NCBI GenBank assembly: GCA_964632165.1
Contig: CAZWCZ010000019.1
Coordinates: 1-40,607 of the forward strand
Source: SIG299 sp964632165
Lineage (GTDB): Bacteria > Bacillota > Clostridia > Lachnospirales > Lachnospiraceae
DNA length: 40,607 nucleotides
Reading direction: 5' to 3'
The translations under genes and the position numbers were made by a program. Within the stretch, counting starts at the first letter, position 1; each line of letters starts with the position of its first letter. Positions 8,947 through 17,507 of this stretch are shown one piece after another. A model generated the notes under the pieces. It worked only from the letters and a program-made list of their open reading frames with translations, did not search any database and was not told the DNA's origin.

Positions 8947-8994
8947 GATATTGTCCTCCTCTGATTCTTGTTTTAAATTTCATAGATTTTTCAA

Positions 8995-9024
8995 CAACCC
9001 GGAAAAGCATGCTCCTCCGGGTTG
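8995..9024 (-). other. Hairpin between rpsB and tsf
   Basis: Perfect 9-bp inverted repeat CAACCCGGA and TCCGGGTTG with a 12-nt loop in the gap between rpsB and tsf. On the minus strand no T run follows, so it is more likely an mRNA processing or stability element, or a partial attenuator, than a full terminator. Confidence 0.6.
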
Positions 9025-9043
9025 ATATCAGTTCCAGTATAAA

Positions 9044-9775
9044 TTACTCTGCATCAGCTGCTTCTGTTTCAGCAGGAGCATCAACGAGTTCTTCGCCCTG
9101 ATTTGCTTCGATAACAGCGTCAGCCATCTTTGCAACGATCAGCTTAACTGCACGGATTGCATCATCATTACCAGGAATAACGAAATCTAATTCTTCAGGA
9201 TCACAGTTTGTATCAGCAATACCGATCAACGGAATACCAAGTGCATGTGCTTCCTGTACACAGATTCTTTCCTTCTTAGGATCAACAACAAAGATTGCAT
9301 CCGGAATCTTCTTCATGTTCTTGATACCGCCAAGGTTCTTCTCTAACTTATCCCATTCCTTCTTTAATTCAATAACTTCCTTCTTAGGAAGAACATCGAA
9401 TGTGCCGTCTTCAGCCATCTTTTCGATTGCCTTTAATCTTGCGATTCTGGACTGGATTGTCTTAAAGTTGGTAAGCATACCGCCTAACCATCTTTCATTT
9501 ACATAATACATACCGCAACGCTCTGCTTCGGACTTTACGGAATCCTGAGCCTGCTTCTTTGTACCTACAAAAAGAACAGTACCGCCCTGTGCAGCAATAT
9601 CCTTGATTGCATAGTAAGCTTCATCAACCTTTCCTACAGACTTCTGCAGATCGATGATATAGATACCATTTCTCTCTGTGTAGATGTATGGAGCCATCTT
9701 AGGGTTCCATCTTCTTGTCTGATGACCAAAATGTACACCAGCTTCCAATAACTGCTTCATTGAAATAACGCTCAT
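9044..9775 (-). CDS. rpsB: Ribosomal protein S2
   Basis: Small-subunit ribosomal protein S2, 243 residues. The N-terminal M-K-Q-L-L-E-A-G-V-H-F-G-H-Q-T-R-R-W-N-P block is diagnostic, and the C-terminus is a short acidic tail rich in Glu and Ala. The start at 9775 is set by GGAGG 8 nt upstream; an open frame continues about 49 codons further up, but that stretch is the untranslated leader, not conserved protein. It has its own promoter at 9932-9960, downstream of codY, and is co-transcribed with tsf. The long leader suggests autogenous control. Confidence 0.97.
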   Translation of the reverse strand: MSVISMKQLLEAGVHFGHQTRRWNPKMAPYIYTERNGIYIIDLQKSVGKVDEAYYAIKDIAAQGGTVLFVGTKKQAQDSVKSEAERCGMYYVNERWLGGMLTNFKTIQSRIARLKAIEKMAEDGTFDVLPKKEVIELKKEWDKLEKNLGGIKNMKKIPDAIFVVDPKKERICVQEAHALGIPLIGIADTNCDPEELDFVIPGNDDAIRAVKLIVAKMADAVIEANQGEELVDAPAETEAADAE

Positions 9776-9925
9776 TGTTTTTACCTCCATATGGTTATAT
9801 TCTTCCGCATGCTTCTTATCATCCGCAGACCGGATCTGTCCGTCCGTAAATACCGGCTGATTCCAGCACCCTGCACACGATCGGCATACGTGTTTTGTCA
9901 TAGGCACAAAATGCCCATGCACACA
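9776..9925 (-). promoter_or_regulatory. Long leader of rpsB mRNA
   Basis: About 150 nt of transcribed leader separate the predicted start site from the rpsB ATG. It contains several small hairpins, such as GGCA/TGCC near 9903-9915, and an unusually GC-rich middle for this genome. Ribosomal protein operons often carry leader structures bound by their own product, so this is a candidate S2-responsive element. I do not recognise a known RNA family. Confidence 0.4.
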
Positions 9926-9931
9926 AAATTG

Positions 9932-9960
9932 ACTATAACATAATAATTTTCAAAAAGCAA
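9932..9960 (-). promoter_or_regulatory. Promoter of rpsB-tsf
   Basis: TTGCTT (9955-9960), 17 nt, TATAGT (9932-9937) on the minus strand, immediately after the codY terminator. Confidence 0.7.
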
Positions 9961-9981
9961 GTCTTTTTTATTGATTTTTTT

Positions 9982-10021
9982 TTAAAAAATAAATGCCGCC
10001 GGATTTTGATCGGCGACATTT
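9982..10021 (-). terminator. Terminator of codY
   Basis: An 11-bp stem (9991-10001 with 10011-10021, one G-T pair, 9-nt loop) is followed on the minus strand by a T run. It lies 10 nt beyond the codY stop. Confidence 0.85.
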
Positions 10022-10030
10022 ATGCATTTA

Positions 10031-10798
10031 CTATTTGATCTTCTTCAGTTCTTCAAAGACAACATCGTTCAGAACCTTGATATATGTTCCTTTCATGCCG
10101 GAGGAACGGGATTCAATCACTCCAGCACTTTCAAATTTCCGAAGTGCATTTACGATGACCGAACGGGTTATCCCGACTCTGTCCGCTATCTTGCTGGCAA
10201 CAAGGATACCCTCTTTTCCTTCCAATTCATCAAAGATATGACGGATCGCTTCCAGTTCTGAAAAAGATAATGTGCTGATCGCTGAACGCACGATCTGTAC
10301 TTTACGATTCTCTTCAGCATTCTCTTCATTAACAGAACGCATCATCTCAAGTCCGACTACGGTTGTTCCGTATTCACTCAAAATAATGTCATCAATGGAG
10401 TACGGTATTCCTGCCTTATAAATAAATAATGTCCCCAATCTTTCTCCGGCTATGTCAATCGGATTGATGATAGCTTCATAACTGTTTACTTCCGGAAATT
10501 CAAATCCAAGCGTTGCCAGATTTACATTTTCTTTAGTAGAAAGGATATTCAGCAGACGCTCATTTAACATAGGATCGATATGACCGCCAACCGCATCCTG
10601 AATCAACTCATGAATCGGTGCGATATCATCACGGTTTTTAATGCCAAGCACCTTCCCTTTCTTACTAATAACAAGAATGTTGGACTCCAAAATTTCACTC
10701 AACACAAGACAAATGTCATTAAACACAACTTTATGAGAACTGTTATTGTGTAATAACTTATTTATCTTCCGAGTCTTATCTAATAATTGAACGCTCAT
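10031..10798 (-). CDS. codY: GTP/branched-chain amino acid sensor CodY
   Basis: Global repressor CodY, 255 residues, the usual family length. It senses GTP and branched-chain amino acids and controls nitrogen, amino acid and stationary-phase genes in Firmicutes. The N-terminal start SVQLLDKTRKINKLL and the GAF-type domain (to about residue 155) are typical. The C-terminal winged helix-turn-helix includes A-S-K-I-A-D-R-V-G-I-T-R-S-V-I-V-N-A-L near residues 203-222, which is highly conserved across CodY proteins. The ATG at 10798 has AAAGGAGG 6 nt upstream. It has its own promoter and terminator, between topA and rpsB, a position close to that in other Firmicutes. Confidence 0.96.
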   Translation of the reverse strand: MSVQLLDKTRKINKLLHNNSSHKVVFNDICLVLSEILESNILVISKKGKVLGIKNRDDIAPIHELIQDAVGGHIDPMLNERLLNILSTKENVNLATLGFEFPEVNSYEAIINPIDIAGERLGTLFIYKAGIPYSIDDIILSEYGTTVVGLEMMRSVNEENAEENRKVQIVRSAISTLSFSELEAIRHIFDELEGKEGILVASKIADRVGITRSVIVNALRKFESAGVIESRSSGMKGTYIKVLNDVVFEELKKIK

Positions 10799-10840
10799 TG
10801 CGGCCTCCTTTCAAAATTGCACGACAATTTCTCTATTCCA

Positions 10841-10869
10841 ACTATACCACGAACACAAGAGTACCGCAA
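10841..10869 (-). promoter_or_regulatory. Promoter of codY
   Basis: TTGCGG (10864-10869), 17 nt, TATAGT (10841-10846) on the minus strand. Between the start site and the ribosome binding site lies a 6-bp inverted repeat, AAATTG/CAATTT at 10814-10830, a possible control element. Confidence 0.7.
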
Positions 10870-10880
10870 GAGAATTTTTT

Positions 10881-12950
10881 CTATTTTGCGACAACATAGC
10901 CACAATTTTCATCAATGCATGCTAATTTTGTTCCTTTTTCCAATAAGACCTTATGACAATTCGGACAAAATTCTTTCGTTGGCTTCTGCCAGGACATAAA
11001 TCCACACTCCGGGTTATTCTCGCATCCGTAATATTTTCTTCCCTTTTTTGTTTTTCGGATCACCACTTCTTTCCCGCATTCCGGGCATGGCACCCCGATC
11101 TTTTCGAGATGCTGCTTCGTATTTTTACACTCAGGAAAGCCCGGGCATGCAAGAAATTTTCCATGCGGTCCGTATTTGATGACCATCATCCTTCCACACA
11201 CATCACACGGAACATCGCTGACTTCATCTTCTATTTTGATGTTTTCAAGCTTTTTCCCTGCTTCTGCTACTGCTTTCTCTAAATCCGGATAGAAATTTCG
11301 TATGATTGTTTTCCACTGTACGGAACCGTCTTCCACCCGATCCAGCAGTGCTTCCATATTTGCGGTAAAACTTGTGTCAACAATTTCAGGGAACGCTTCT
11401 TTCATGATACGGTTTACTGCTTCCCCGAGTTCCGTCACATAAATATTCTTATTTTCTTTTACCACATAGTGCCGCGCCAGTATGGTTGTAATGGTAGGTG
11501 CATACGTACTCGGGCGTCCGATGCCCAGCTCTTCCATTGCCCTTACCAGGGATGCCTCGTTATAATGCGGTACTGCCTGGGTAAAATGCTGCTCTTTGTT
11601 TATTTGCTGTGTATACAGTTTTGAATTTTCGGACATATGTGCTACCGTCAGATTTCTTTCGTTTTCTTCTCCGTCCTCTTCCGGTGCGGTATACATTGCC
11701 ATAAATCCTTCTGCCGTTATCTCAGATGCTGATGCCGTAAACAGATATTCTCCCGCAGAAAGTTTTACGGAAACAGTCGCATACTTTGCCGGTTGCATAC
11801 GGCTTGCCATAAAACGCTTCCAGATCAGCTGATACAGCCGGAATAAATCTCTTGGCAGGCTTTCTTTTACCATTGTTGGCGACATTTCGACATAAGTCGG
11901 TCGAATTGCTTCATGTGCATCCTGAATTTTTTTACCTTTTGTCTCTTCCTTTATCATATCCGCGACCTGTTCTTTGCCAAAAATTTCAGCAATGTAATTT
12001 CTTGCCGCGGTGTCTGCTTCTTCCGATACTCTGGTCGAATCGGTTCGGAGATAGGAAATAAGGCCAATCGTCCCGTGTCCTTTAATATCAACTCCTTCAT
12101 ACAGCTGTTGTGCCAGTCGCATTGTTTTTTGTGTAGAATAATTTAATAGTTTTGATGCTTCCTGCTGCAAAGTACTTGTTGTAAACGGAAGTGGTGCCTT
12201 TTTCTGCCGTTCTCCCCTTTTTATCTCGGTGACCCGGAATTCTTCCTTTGTCAACGCAGTTCTTATTTTTTCCGCCTCTGCTTCACTTTCAATCGTCATT
12301 TTTTCGTTATTTTTACCATAAAACTTTGCTGTGAACGGTTTTTTTTCTTTTTCCGCCGTCAATACAGCATCCAGTGTCCAATATTCTCTGGAAACAAAAG
12401 CATTGATTTCTTCTTCTCTGTCGCAGATCAGACGGAGTGCCACAGACTGTACCCGCCCCGCACTCAATCCGCGCTTTACTTTTTCCCACAAAACAGGACT
12501 GATGCGATATCCCACGACCCTGTCCAAAATTCTTCTGGTCTGCTGTGCATCTACCAGGTTCATGTCGATTTCTCTCGCTTCTTTAATGGAATTTTTAACT
12601 GCGTTTTTGGTAATTTCATTAAATGTAATGCGGCTGGTTGTCTTTGGATTCAGTTTCAGAGTATGGAATAAGTGCCAGGAGATTGCTTCACCTTCACGGT
12701 CCGGGTCGGTTGCAAGATAGACTTTCTCTGCTTTTTTTACTTCTTTTCTGAGTTTGGATAAGATTTCTCCTTTTCCGCGGATCGTAATATATTTCGGTTC
12801 ATAATCCTGTTCCGGGTCCACTCCAAGCTGACTTTTCGGAAGGTCTCTTACATGTCCGTTCGATGCGATCACCTCATAATTGTTTCCAAGAAATTTCTTG
12901 ATCGTTTTTGCTTTTGCAGGAGACTCTACGATCACCAAATACTTTGCCAT
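10881..12950 (-). CDS. topA: DNA topoisomerase I
   Basis: Type IA topoisomerase that relaxes negative supercoils, 689 residues. The Toprim domain shows VESPAKAKT at the N-terminus and TDPDREGE (residues 81-88). The active-site tyrosine is Y300 within G-L-I-S-Y-L-R-T-D-S-T-R. Three C-terminal four-cysteine zinc ribbons follow, the usual Firmicutes arrangement. The ATG at 12950 is preferred, with GGAGG 11 nt upstream; in-frame GTG codons at 12968 and 12959 sit on or too close to that site. It begins about 18 nt after the dprA stop and is the last gene of the comM-dprA-topA unit. Confidence 0.96.
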   Translation of the reverse strand: MAKYLVIVESPAKAKTIKKFLGNNYEVIASNGHVRDLPKSQLGVDPEQDYEPKYITIRGKGEILSKLRKEVKKAEKVYLATDPDREGEAISWHLFHTLKLNPKTTSRITFNEITKNAVKNSIKEAREIDMNLVDAQQTRRILDRVVGYRISPVLWEKVKRGLSAGRVQSVALRLICDREEEINAFVSREYWTLDAVLTAEKEKKPFTAKFYGKNNEKMTIESEAEAEKIRTALTKEEFRVTEIKRGERQKKAPLPFTTSTLQQEASKLLNYSTQKTMRLAQQLYEGVDIKGHGTIGLISYLRTDSTRVSEEADTAARNYIAEIFGKEQVADMIKEETKGKKIQDAHEAIRPTYVEMSPTMVKESLPRDLFRLYQLIWKRFMASRMQPAKYATVSVKLSAGEYLFTASASEITAEGFMAMYTAPEEDGEENERNLTVAHMSENSKLYTQQINKEQHFTQAVPHYNEASLVRAMEELGIGRPSTYAPTITTILARHYVVKENKNIYVTELGEAVNRIMKEAFPEIVDTSFTANMEALLDRVEDGSVQWKTIIRNFYPDLEKAVAEAGKKLENIKIEDEVSDVPCDVCGRMMVIKYGPHGKFLACPGFPECKNTKQHLEKIGVPCPECGKEVVIRKTKKGRKYYGCENNPECGFMSWQKPTKEFCPNCHKVLLEKGTKLACIDENCGYVVAK

Positions 12951-12967
12951 CTCTTTCACTACCTCCA

Positions 12968-14095
12968 CTAATACTGACTTCGTATCATATAATAATTTTT
13001 TATCGGCTGGCTGATATATTTTTTCTGTTCCATTTCAAATAGAAGACCATATAACTCCACCAGAGGGAGTTTTGTCTCAATGGAAATCTGTTCCATATGT
13101 TTTGGCTGTAAACTCAAACAAGCATACACTATTTTTTCTTTGGTTTCAAGTGAAAGCTTTTCATTTTTTTTCGAATTCATGAAAATTTCAGAACTTTCCC
13201 GACAAAAATTATGCAAAATATCTTCGGGTTCTCTTACTAAAAAGGCTCCATCCTGAATCAGCTGATTGGTCCCGTCCGCCAGATGATCATATATTCTTCC
13301 AGGAACTGCATAAATTTCTTTCCCCTGTTCCAGAGCATAACTTACCGTAATAAGAGACCCGCTCTTTTCCTTTGCTTCTACAACAAGCAGTGCATCCGAA
13401 AGTCCGGCGATGATTCGATTCCTTTTCGGAAAATTGTAGGAAAACGGCGGTGTCCCGGGAAGTTCTTCTGACATAACACCCCCAAAGCAGTACAATTCTT
13501 CATAAAGTGCTTTATATTCCGATGGATAGCAGACATCCACTCCGCTTCCAAGCACTGCATAAGAACTTCCTTTTCTCTTTACCGCGCTCCGTTGAGCACT
13601 TCCGTCAATCCCTCTTGCCATTCCGCTGATGACCTGTATTCCGGCATCGGCAAGCGAAGCCGCAAATTCTTTTGCCGTCTCTTCTCCGTAAACGCTGCAG
13701 TTTCTCGATCCGATGATTCCAATGGTCGGACTATGTTCTAACGGTAATTTCCCTTTATAATATAGTACAAATGGAGAAAGATATACCTCTCTTAATCTGG
13801 ACGGAAAATCCGGCATCTGACGTGCTGTTATTTTGATACCATTTTTATACAATGATTCAAATGTTTTTTTCGATTCTTCCTGATTACTCTCCTCTTCCAA
13901 AACCTTTTTTATCTGCTTTTTTCTCTCTGTCTGCTGCTTTGTGAGACCGGAAGGAAATAAATCCTCCGTTTTTCTTTTTCTTGCTGCTTCATACCATTTT
14001 CCTGTATCATCACATAAAACCAACAATTCTTCTTTCTCTTTTTGACCGATTCCTTTTAACGAATGAAACCAATGCCAATAAAATCCGTTTTCCAT
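12968..14095 (-). CDS. dprA: DNA processing protein DprA
   Basis: DprA/Smf, which loads RecA on incoming single-stranded DNA during natural transformation; 375 residues. The Rossmann-like core is clear: I-G-I-I-G-S-R-N-C-S-x-Y-G, then ISGMARGIDGSAQ, S-E-x-P-x-G-T-P-P-F-x-Y-N-F-P-K-R-N-R-I-I-A-G-L-S and KSGSLITVSYALEQG. An N-terminal helix-hairpin-helix-like segment and a C-terminal winged-helix-like tail flank it. The ATG at 14095 has GGAGG 9 nt upstream, and the gene starts 3 nt past the comM stop, so they are coupled. Many gut Clostridia keep dprA without proven competence, so activity in transformation is not assured. Confidence 0.95.
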   Translation of the reverse strand: MENGFYWHWFHSLKGIGQKEKEELLVLCDDTGKWYEAARKRKTEDLFPSGLTKQQTERKKQIKKVLEEESNQEESKKTFESLYKNGIKITARQMPDFPSRLREVYLSPFVLYYKGKLPLEHSPTIGIIGSRNCSVYGEETAKEFAASLADAGIQVISGMARGIDGSAQRSAVKRKGSSYAVLGSGVDVCYPSEYKALYEELYCFGGVMSEELPGTPPFSYNFPKRNRIIAGLSDALLVVEAKEKSGSLITVSYALEQGKEIYAVPGRIYDHLADGTNQLIQDGAFLVREPEDILHNFCRESSEIFMNSKKNEKLSLETKEKIVYACLSLQPKHMEQISIETKLPLVELYGLLFEMEQKKYISQPIKNYYMIRSQY

Positions 14096-14098
14096 TCA

Positions 14099-15646
14099 TT
14101 ACAACCTCCAGTACTTTTTTCCTATATTGCAGTATTGGCAGGCCTCTATTACATGATTTTTTTTAATATCAACGCTTCTGTCCAGATCCGCTATCGTTCT
14201 GGAAAGTTTTAATATCCTGAAATAGCGTCTTGTGCTAAATTCATTTTCACCAAAGATCTGATACAGTACCTTTCTTTCTTCTTCACCAAAAATGCAGAAC
14301 TGTTCGATATCTTTTTTTGTCATCTCTGCATTCAGCCGGATTCTCCTTCCTTGAAATCGTTCCTGCTGCATTTTCCTTGCACGCATTACCAGTTCTTTCA
14401 TTTCTGCCGAGGACTCCTGTGGCTGTCGCTTCTCCAGATGCTCATATTCTACCGGAAACACTTCAAACATCATATCAATCCGGTCTAATATCGGCTGACT
14501 GATCTTTCCTAAATACCGTTGCATCTGTGATACCGAACAATTACATCGGTTTTTATCCGGATAATATCCACACGGGCACGGGTTCATTGCCGCTACCATC
14601 TGAAACGATGCCGGATACGTATATACTGCCTGCAGACGTGCAATAGTAACTTCACGTTCTTCCAACGGCTGCCGCATGGTTTCCAGTACTTCCGCTTTAA
14701 ACTCCGTAAACTCATCCATGAACAATACACCATGATGACATAAGCTTATCAGCCCCGGCTTTGCATTTTTTCCTCCACCCATCAGTGCACGTACCGTCGT
14801 TGCATGATGTGGTGCCTGAAACGGACGCTGCCATGCAATTTTCATATCGCTGTTAAGCTTTCCTGCCACACTGTATATTTCAGACAATTCTACCATTTCC
14901 TCAAACGACATTTCCGGAAGAATAGATGGAATACACTTTGCCAACGCAGTTTTTCCACTGCCCGGAGGTCCTATCAGTAAAAGATGATGTCCGCCTGCCG
15001 CAGCAATGCAGCAGGCTCTTTTCGCTGCTTTTTGTCCGACAATATCTGCAAAATCATATTCTTCGGATTTTTTGTACAGTTTCCGGTCGGCATAGATCAT
15101 CTCTGCCCGAATTGGCCGTTCCGGTAATATTGCTCTGCTTCCGTTCAGAAAAGTTACTGCTTCTTTCAGATCTTCAACCCCATAAGCCGGAATACCCTCT
15201 TGCAGTGCTGCTTCTTTCACATTGCCTTTCGGAACAATAAAATACCGGAATCCTTCTTTTGCTGCCAGACGTGCCATAGGCAGAATTCCCGGAACCTTAT
15301 TCAGTTTTCCGTCCAGACTCAGCTCCCCTGCAAACATACATTCATTCAATTTTTCTTTTGGAAGAAAGCCGAATGCAGCTAAAATAGAAATTGCTACTGC
15401 AAGATCAAAAGACGTCCCTTCTTTTCGAATATCTGCCGGGGACAGATTTACCGTGATATGCTTTGGTACAAGCTGAAAACCTGCATTTTCGATGGCAACT
15501 CTGACACGTTCCCTTGCCTCTTTTGCCTCTGAGGCCAATGCCCCTACCATCTGCAGTTGCGGAAGTCCGTTTCTGACATCCGTCTCTGCACAAACCGTCA
15601 CTGCCTCTACTCCATGAATGACGGCACTATACGTTTTACAAACCAT
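14099..15646 (-). CDS. comM: YifB/ComM-family Mg-chelatase-like AAA ATPase
   Basis: ComM (YifB) family ATPase, 515 residues. ComM is a hexameric branch-migration helicase that helps integrate DNA in natural transformation. The N-terminal Lon-protease-like domain spans about residues 1-170, with NLSPADIRKEG near 66-76. The AAA domain has Walker A GPPGSGKT (226-233) and an M-D-E-F-T-E-F Walker B. A cysteine cluster N-P-C-P-C-G-Y-Y-P-x-x-x-x-x-C-x-C follows, and the Mg-chelatase C-terminal domain ends the protein. The start at 15646 has AAAGGAG just upstream; reading the frame further upstream would run into the promoter at 15713-15741. First gene of comM-dprA-topA. Confidence 0.93.
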   Translation of the reverse strand: MVCKTYSAVIHGVEAVTVCAETDVRNGLPQLQMVGALASEAKEARERVRVAIENAGFQLVPKHITVNLSPADIRKEGTSFDLAVAISILAAFGFLPKEKLNECMFAGELSLDGKLNKVPGILPMARLAAKEGFRYFIVPKGNVKEAALQEGIPAYGVEDLKEAVTFLNGSRAILPERPIRAEMIYADRKLYKKSEEYDFADIVGQKAAKRACCIAAAGGHHLLLIGPPGSGKTALAKCIPSILPEMSFEEMVELSEIYSVAGKLNSDMKIAWQRPFQAPHHATTVRALMGGGKNAKPGLISLCHHGVLFMDEFTEFKAEVLETMRQPLEEREVTIARLQAVYTYPASFQMVAAMNPCPCGYYPDKNRCNCSVSQMQRYLGKISQPILDRIDMMFEVFPVEYEHLEKRQPQESSAEMKELVMRARKMQQERFQGRRIRLNAEMTKKDIEQFCIFGEEERKVLYQIFGENEFSTRRYFRILKLSRTIADLDRSVDIKKNHVIEACQYCNIGKKYWRL

Positions 15647-15712
15647 ATAACTCCTTTCTTGTCTCTCCCTGTCAGAAAGGGTTCTTCGGTTTTCTGATAT
15701 ACTCCTAGTTTC

Positions 15713-15741
15713 ATGATAACATTCCGCCCAGCTGCGGTCAA
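15713..15741 (-). promoter_or_regulatory. Promoter of comM-dprA-topA
   Basis: TTGACC (15736-15741), 17 nt, TATCAT (15713-15718) on the minus strand. The -35 box starts right after the nrdR terminator stem. Confidence 0.75.
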
Positions 15742-15789
15742 GCACAAAAGATCCGGTTGAAAGCACTTCTGCCGCCAACCGGATCTTTT
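15742..15789 (-). terminator. Terminator of nrdR
   Basis: Perfect 14-bp inverted repeat (15746-15759 with 15776-15789) and a 16-nt loop. On the minus strand the stem ends in TTTT. It starts 1 nt after the nrdR stop codon. Confidence 0.8.
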
Positions 15790-15790
15790 A

Positions 15791-16246
15791 TTACTTTTTA
15801 TCCAATATTTTTTTTATTTCACTCATAAATGTATTCACATCTTTAAATTCACGATACACCGAAGCAAACCGCACATAGGCAACCGGATCAAGATTTCGAA
15901 GTTTATCCATAACAATCTCACCTATCACACTGCTTGGGATTTCCTTCTCCTCCATATTGAATATAGCTGTCTCCACTTCATCTACCAATTTATTGATCTG
16001 GTCTACGGAAATCGGACGTTTGTGACAGGAACGATATACCCCCGCCTCAATCTTTGTCCGATCATAAGATTCCCGATTATTATCTTTTTTTATAACAACC
16101 AGAGGAATCGCTTCTACTTTTTCATAGGTCGTATAACGTTTCCCGCACTCGTCACACTGTCTTCTTCTTCTGATGGATGTTCCTTCATCTGCCGGTCTTG
16201 AATCGATAACTCTTGTGTTCTCTTTTCCGCAAAACGGACATTTCAT
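15791..16246 (-). CDS. nrdR: Transcriptional repressor NrdR
   Basis: NrdR represses ribonucleotide reductase genes and senses dATP/ATP; 151 residues, the family norm. The N-terminal zinc ribbon has C3, C6, C31 and C34 with the typical D-S-R-P-A-D-E-G-x-S-I-R-R-R-R-x-C stretch, followed by the ATP-cone domain (about 49-139). The ATG at 16246 has a GGGAGGAG site upstream. It is divergent from ymxH and ends in its own terminator. No nrd genes lie in the window. Confidence 0.96.
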   Translation of the reverse strand: MKCPFCGKENTRVIDSRPADEGTSIRRRRQCDECGKRYTTYEKVEAIPLVVIKKDNNRESYDRTKIEAGVYRSCHKRPISVDQINKLVDEVETAIFNMEEKEIPSSVIGEIVMDKLRNLDPVAYVRFASVYREFKDVNTFMSEIKKILDKK

Positions 16247-16298
16247 AGTAAATTTTCTCCTCCCTTTGCAATTCTTAATCTAAATTCCTGTTTTTTTG

Positions 16299-16307
16299 CA
16301 TATCTTA
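16299..16307 (+). promoter_or_regulatory. Possible sporulation-type -10 box of ymxH
   Basis: CATATCTTA at 16299-16307 fits the CATANNNTA pattern of mother-cell sigma-E/sigma-K -10 boxes and lies 25 nt upstream of the ymxH ATG. No convincing -35 element was found and short matches arise by chance, so this is tentative. Confidence 0.3.
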
Positions 16308-16332
16308 TAGAAACAGAACTACGAGGTCCTTT

Positions 16333-16626
16333 ATGAAAAACGACTGCCCTGACGATTCTATCCGCATCTGCAAACTTCGCCAGAAAGAAGTCATCAATTT
16401 ACGCGATGGCGAACGCATCGGGTTTGTTGGCGATGTGGAATTTAACCTGAAAACCGGATGCGTAGAATGTCTGATCATCCCGGGTCCATGTAAAATATGG
16501 GGACTGTTTGGACGCGAACAGGAATTTGTCATTCCGTGGCGTTGTGTCTGCCGCATCGGCTTTGATATCATCCTTGTAGACGTTGATATTGAAGCTGTCT
16601 CGCACAAGTGTGAAGTCCCTATGTAA
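16333..16626 (+). CDS. YlmC/YmxH family sporulation protein
   Basis: A 97-residue PRC-barrel-like protein of the YlmC/YmxH family, whose members are found almost only in endospore formers. Typical features are the K-E-V-I-N-L-x-D-G-x-x-I-G segment followed by D-V-E-F-x-x-x-x-G, and the late GREQEFVIPW stretch. The ATG at 16333 has GAGGT upstream. In Bacillus subtilis ymxH lies just downstream of rpsO, pnp and an M16 peptidase gene; here it is on the opposite strand beyond ftsK, so the neighbourhood is partly kept. The molecular role is unknown. Confidence 0.8.
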   Translation: MKNDCPDDSIRICKLRQKEVINLRDGERIGFVGDVEFNLKTGCVECLIIPGPCKIWGLFGREQEFVIPWRCVCRIGFDIILVDVDIEAVSHKCEVPM

Positions 16627-16640
16627 ATTCCCCTTTTTGT

Positions 16641-17492
16641 TCAGGCATTTTCATAACATGCTCTGGCATAATCTTTTGACTGTTGCGCATTGGATGGCAG
16701 TGAATCTTCTAAAAGCACATGGATAAACGGCTTTTTCTGTTTTAATATCCCCATCAGATACGGAATGTTCATCTGCCCTTCTCCAAGTGTTACCGGACGG
16801 GAAATGATTTCTCCGTCTTTCACGATATAATCTTTCAGATGGATGACATCAATTTCATTGCCAAACAATTCAAAAGCCCCTCGAATGATGTCTTCATGGT
16901 CTTTTTCATTCTGTTCATTCAGAAGATTAACCGGATCAAGAATCACACGAAGATTTGGAGAATTTACCGCATCAAGTACTTTTCTCGTCCGCTCGATATC
17001 ACACATAATATGTTTGTACACCGGTTCGATTCCAAAGCATACCCCCATCTTTTCTGCATATTCCACAACAACTTTCAAATTTTCAATAAAAATAGAAAGT
17101 GCCTGCTCCGTATGATTTTCCGGAGTATACCTATACTCCGTATTTACTGCTCCTGTCTCCGTGCCTACCATGCCACATCCCAAAAAAGATGCAAAACGGA
17201 TATGATGCCGATAGGATTCCATGATCTGATCAAGCTGGACCTTCTCCGGATTCGCAAGGTTTTTATAACATCCAAGTACTGCGACTTTTACTTTATTTTT
17301 TTCATATACATCTTTCATATACATCGCCATTCCGGATGTCATTGCTTCATTACTGACATTAAACTCTGTGATAGCCTTTGCCAGAGCAAGCTGCGTGCAG
17401 CAGAATCCGGCATCTGAAATGCTTTTTACAAGTTCTTCAAATGGGGCTTTCGGCATGTCGTGCCCCCTGATCCCTAATAATAATTCGTTCAT
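16641..17492 (-). CDS. Sugar phosphate isomerase/epimerase (TIM barrel)
   Basis: A 283-residue xylose-isomerase-like TIM-barrel protein. Motifs expected for metal-dependent isomerases/epimerases or AP-endonuclease-2 folds are present: GIEPVY at the end of one strand, D-P-V-N-L-L, and H-L-K-D-Y, with E-G-Q near the C-terminus; these supply the likely Glu, Asp and His metal ligands. The ATG at 17492 has GGAGGATGG upstream. It begins 15 nt after ftsK and is probably co-transcribed with it. The substrate is unknown. It might act on uronate or inositol-like sugars, but it is not inside the pectin block. Confidence 0.8.
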   Translation of the reverse strand: MNELLLGIRGHDMPKAPFEELVKSISDAGFCCTQLALAKAITEFNVSNEAMTSGMAMYMKDVYEKNKVKVAVLGCYKNLANPEKVQLDQIMESYRHHIRFASFLGCGMVGTETGAVNTEYRYTPENHTEQALSIFIENLKVVVEYAEKMGVCFGIEPVYKHIMCDIERTRKVLDAVNSPNLRVILDPVNLLNEQNEKDHEDIIRGAFELFGNEIDVIHLKDYIVKDGEIISRPVTLGEGQMNIPYLMGILKQKKPFIHVLLEDSLPSNAQQSKDYARACYENA

Positions 17493-17507
17493 TTTAATCC
17501 ATCCTCC

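Noticed and set aside
9776..9922. N-terminal extension of S2
   Set aside because: The extra 49 residues are unlike any S2, while GGAGG at 8 nt before the ATG at 9775 and a promoter at 9932-9960 show the stretch is leader RNA.
10868..10890. CodY box near the codY promoter
   Set aside because: The A/T-rich stretch differs from the CodY consensus at about five of 15 positions, so it is no better than chance.
16839..17417. Open frame of 192 codons antisense to the sugar isomerase
   Set aside because: The isomerase motifs on the other strand are convincing, and this frame shows no ribosome binding site or protein family.
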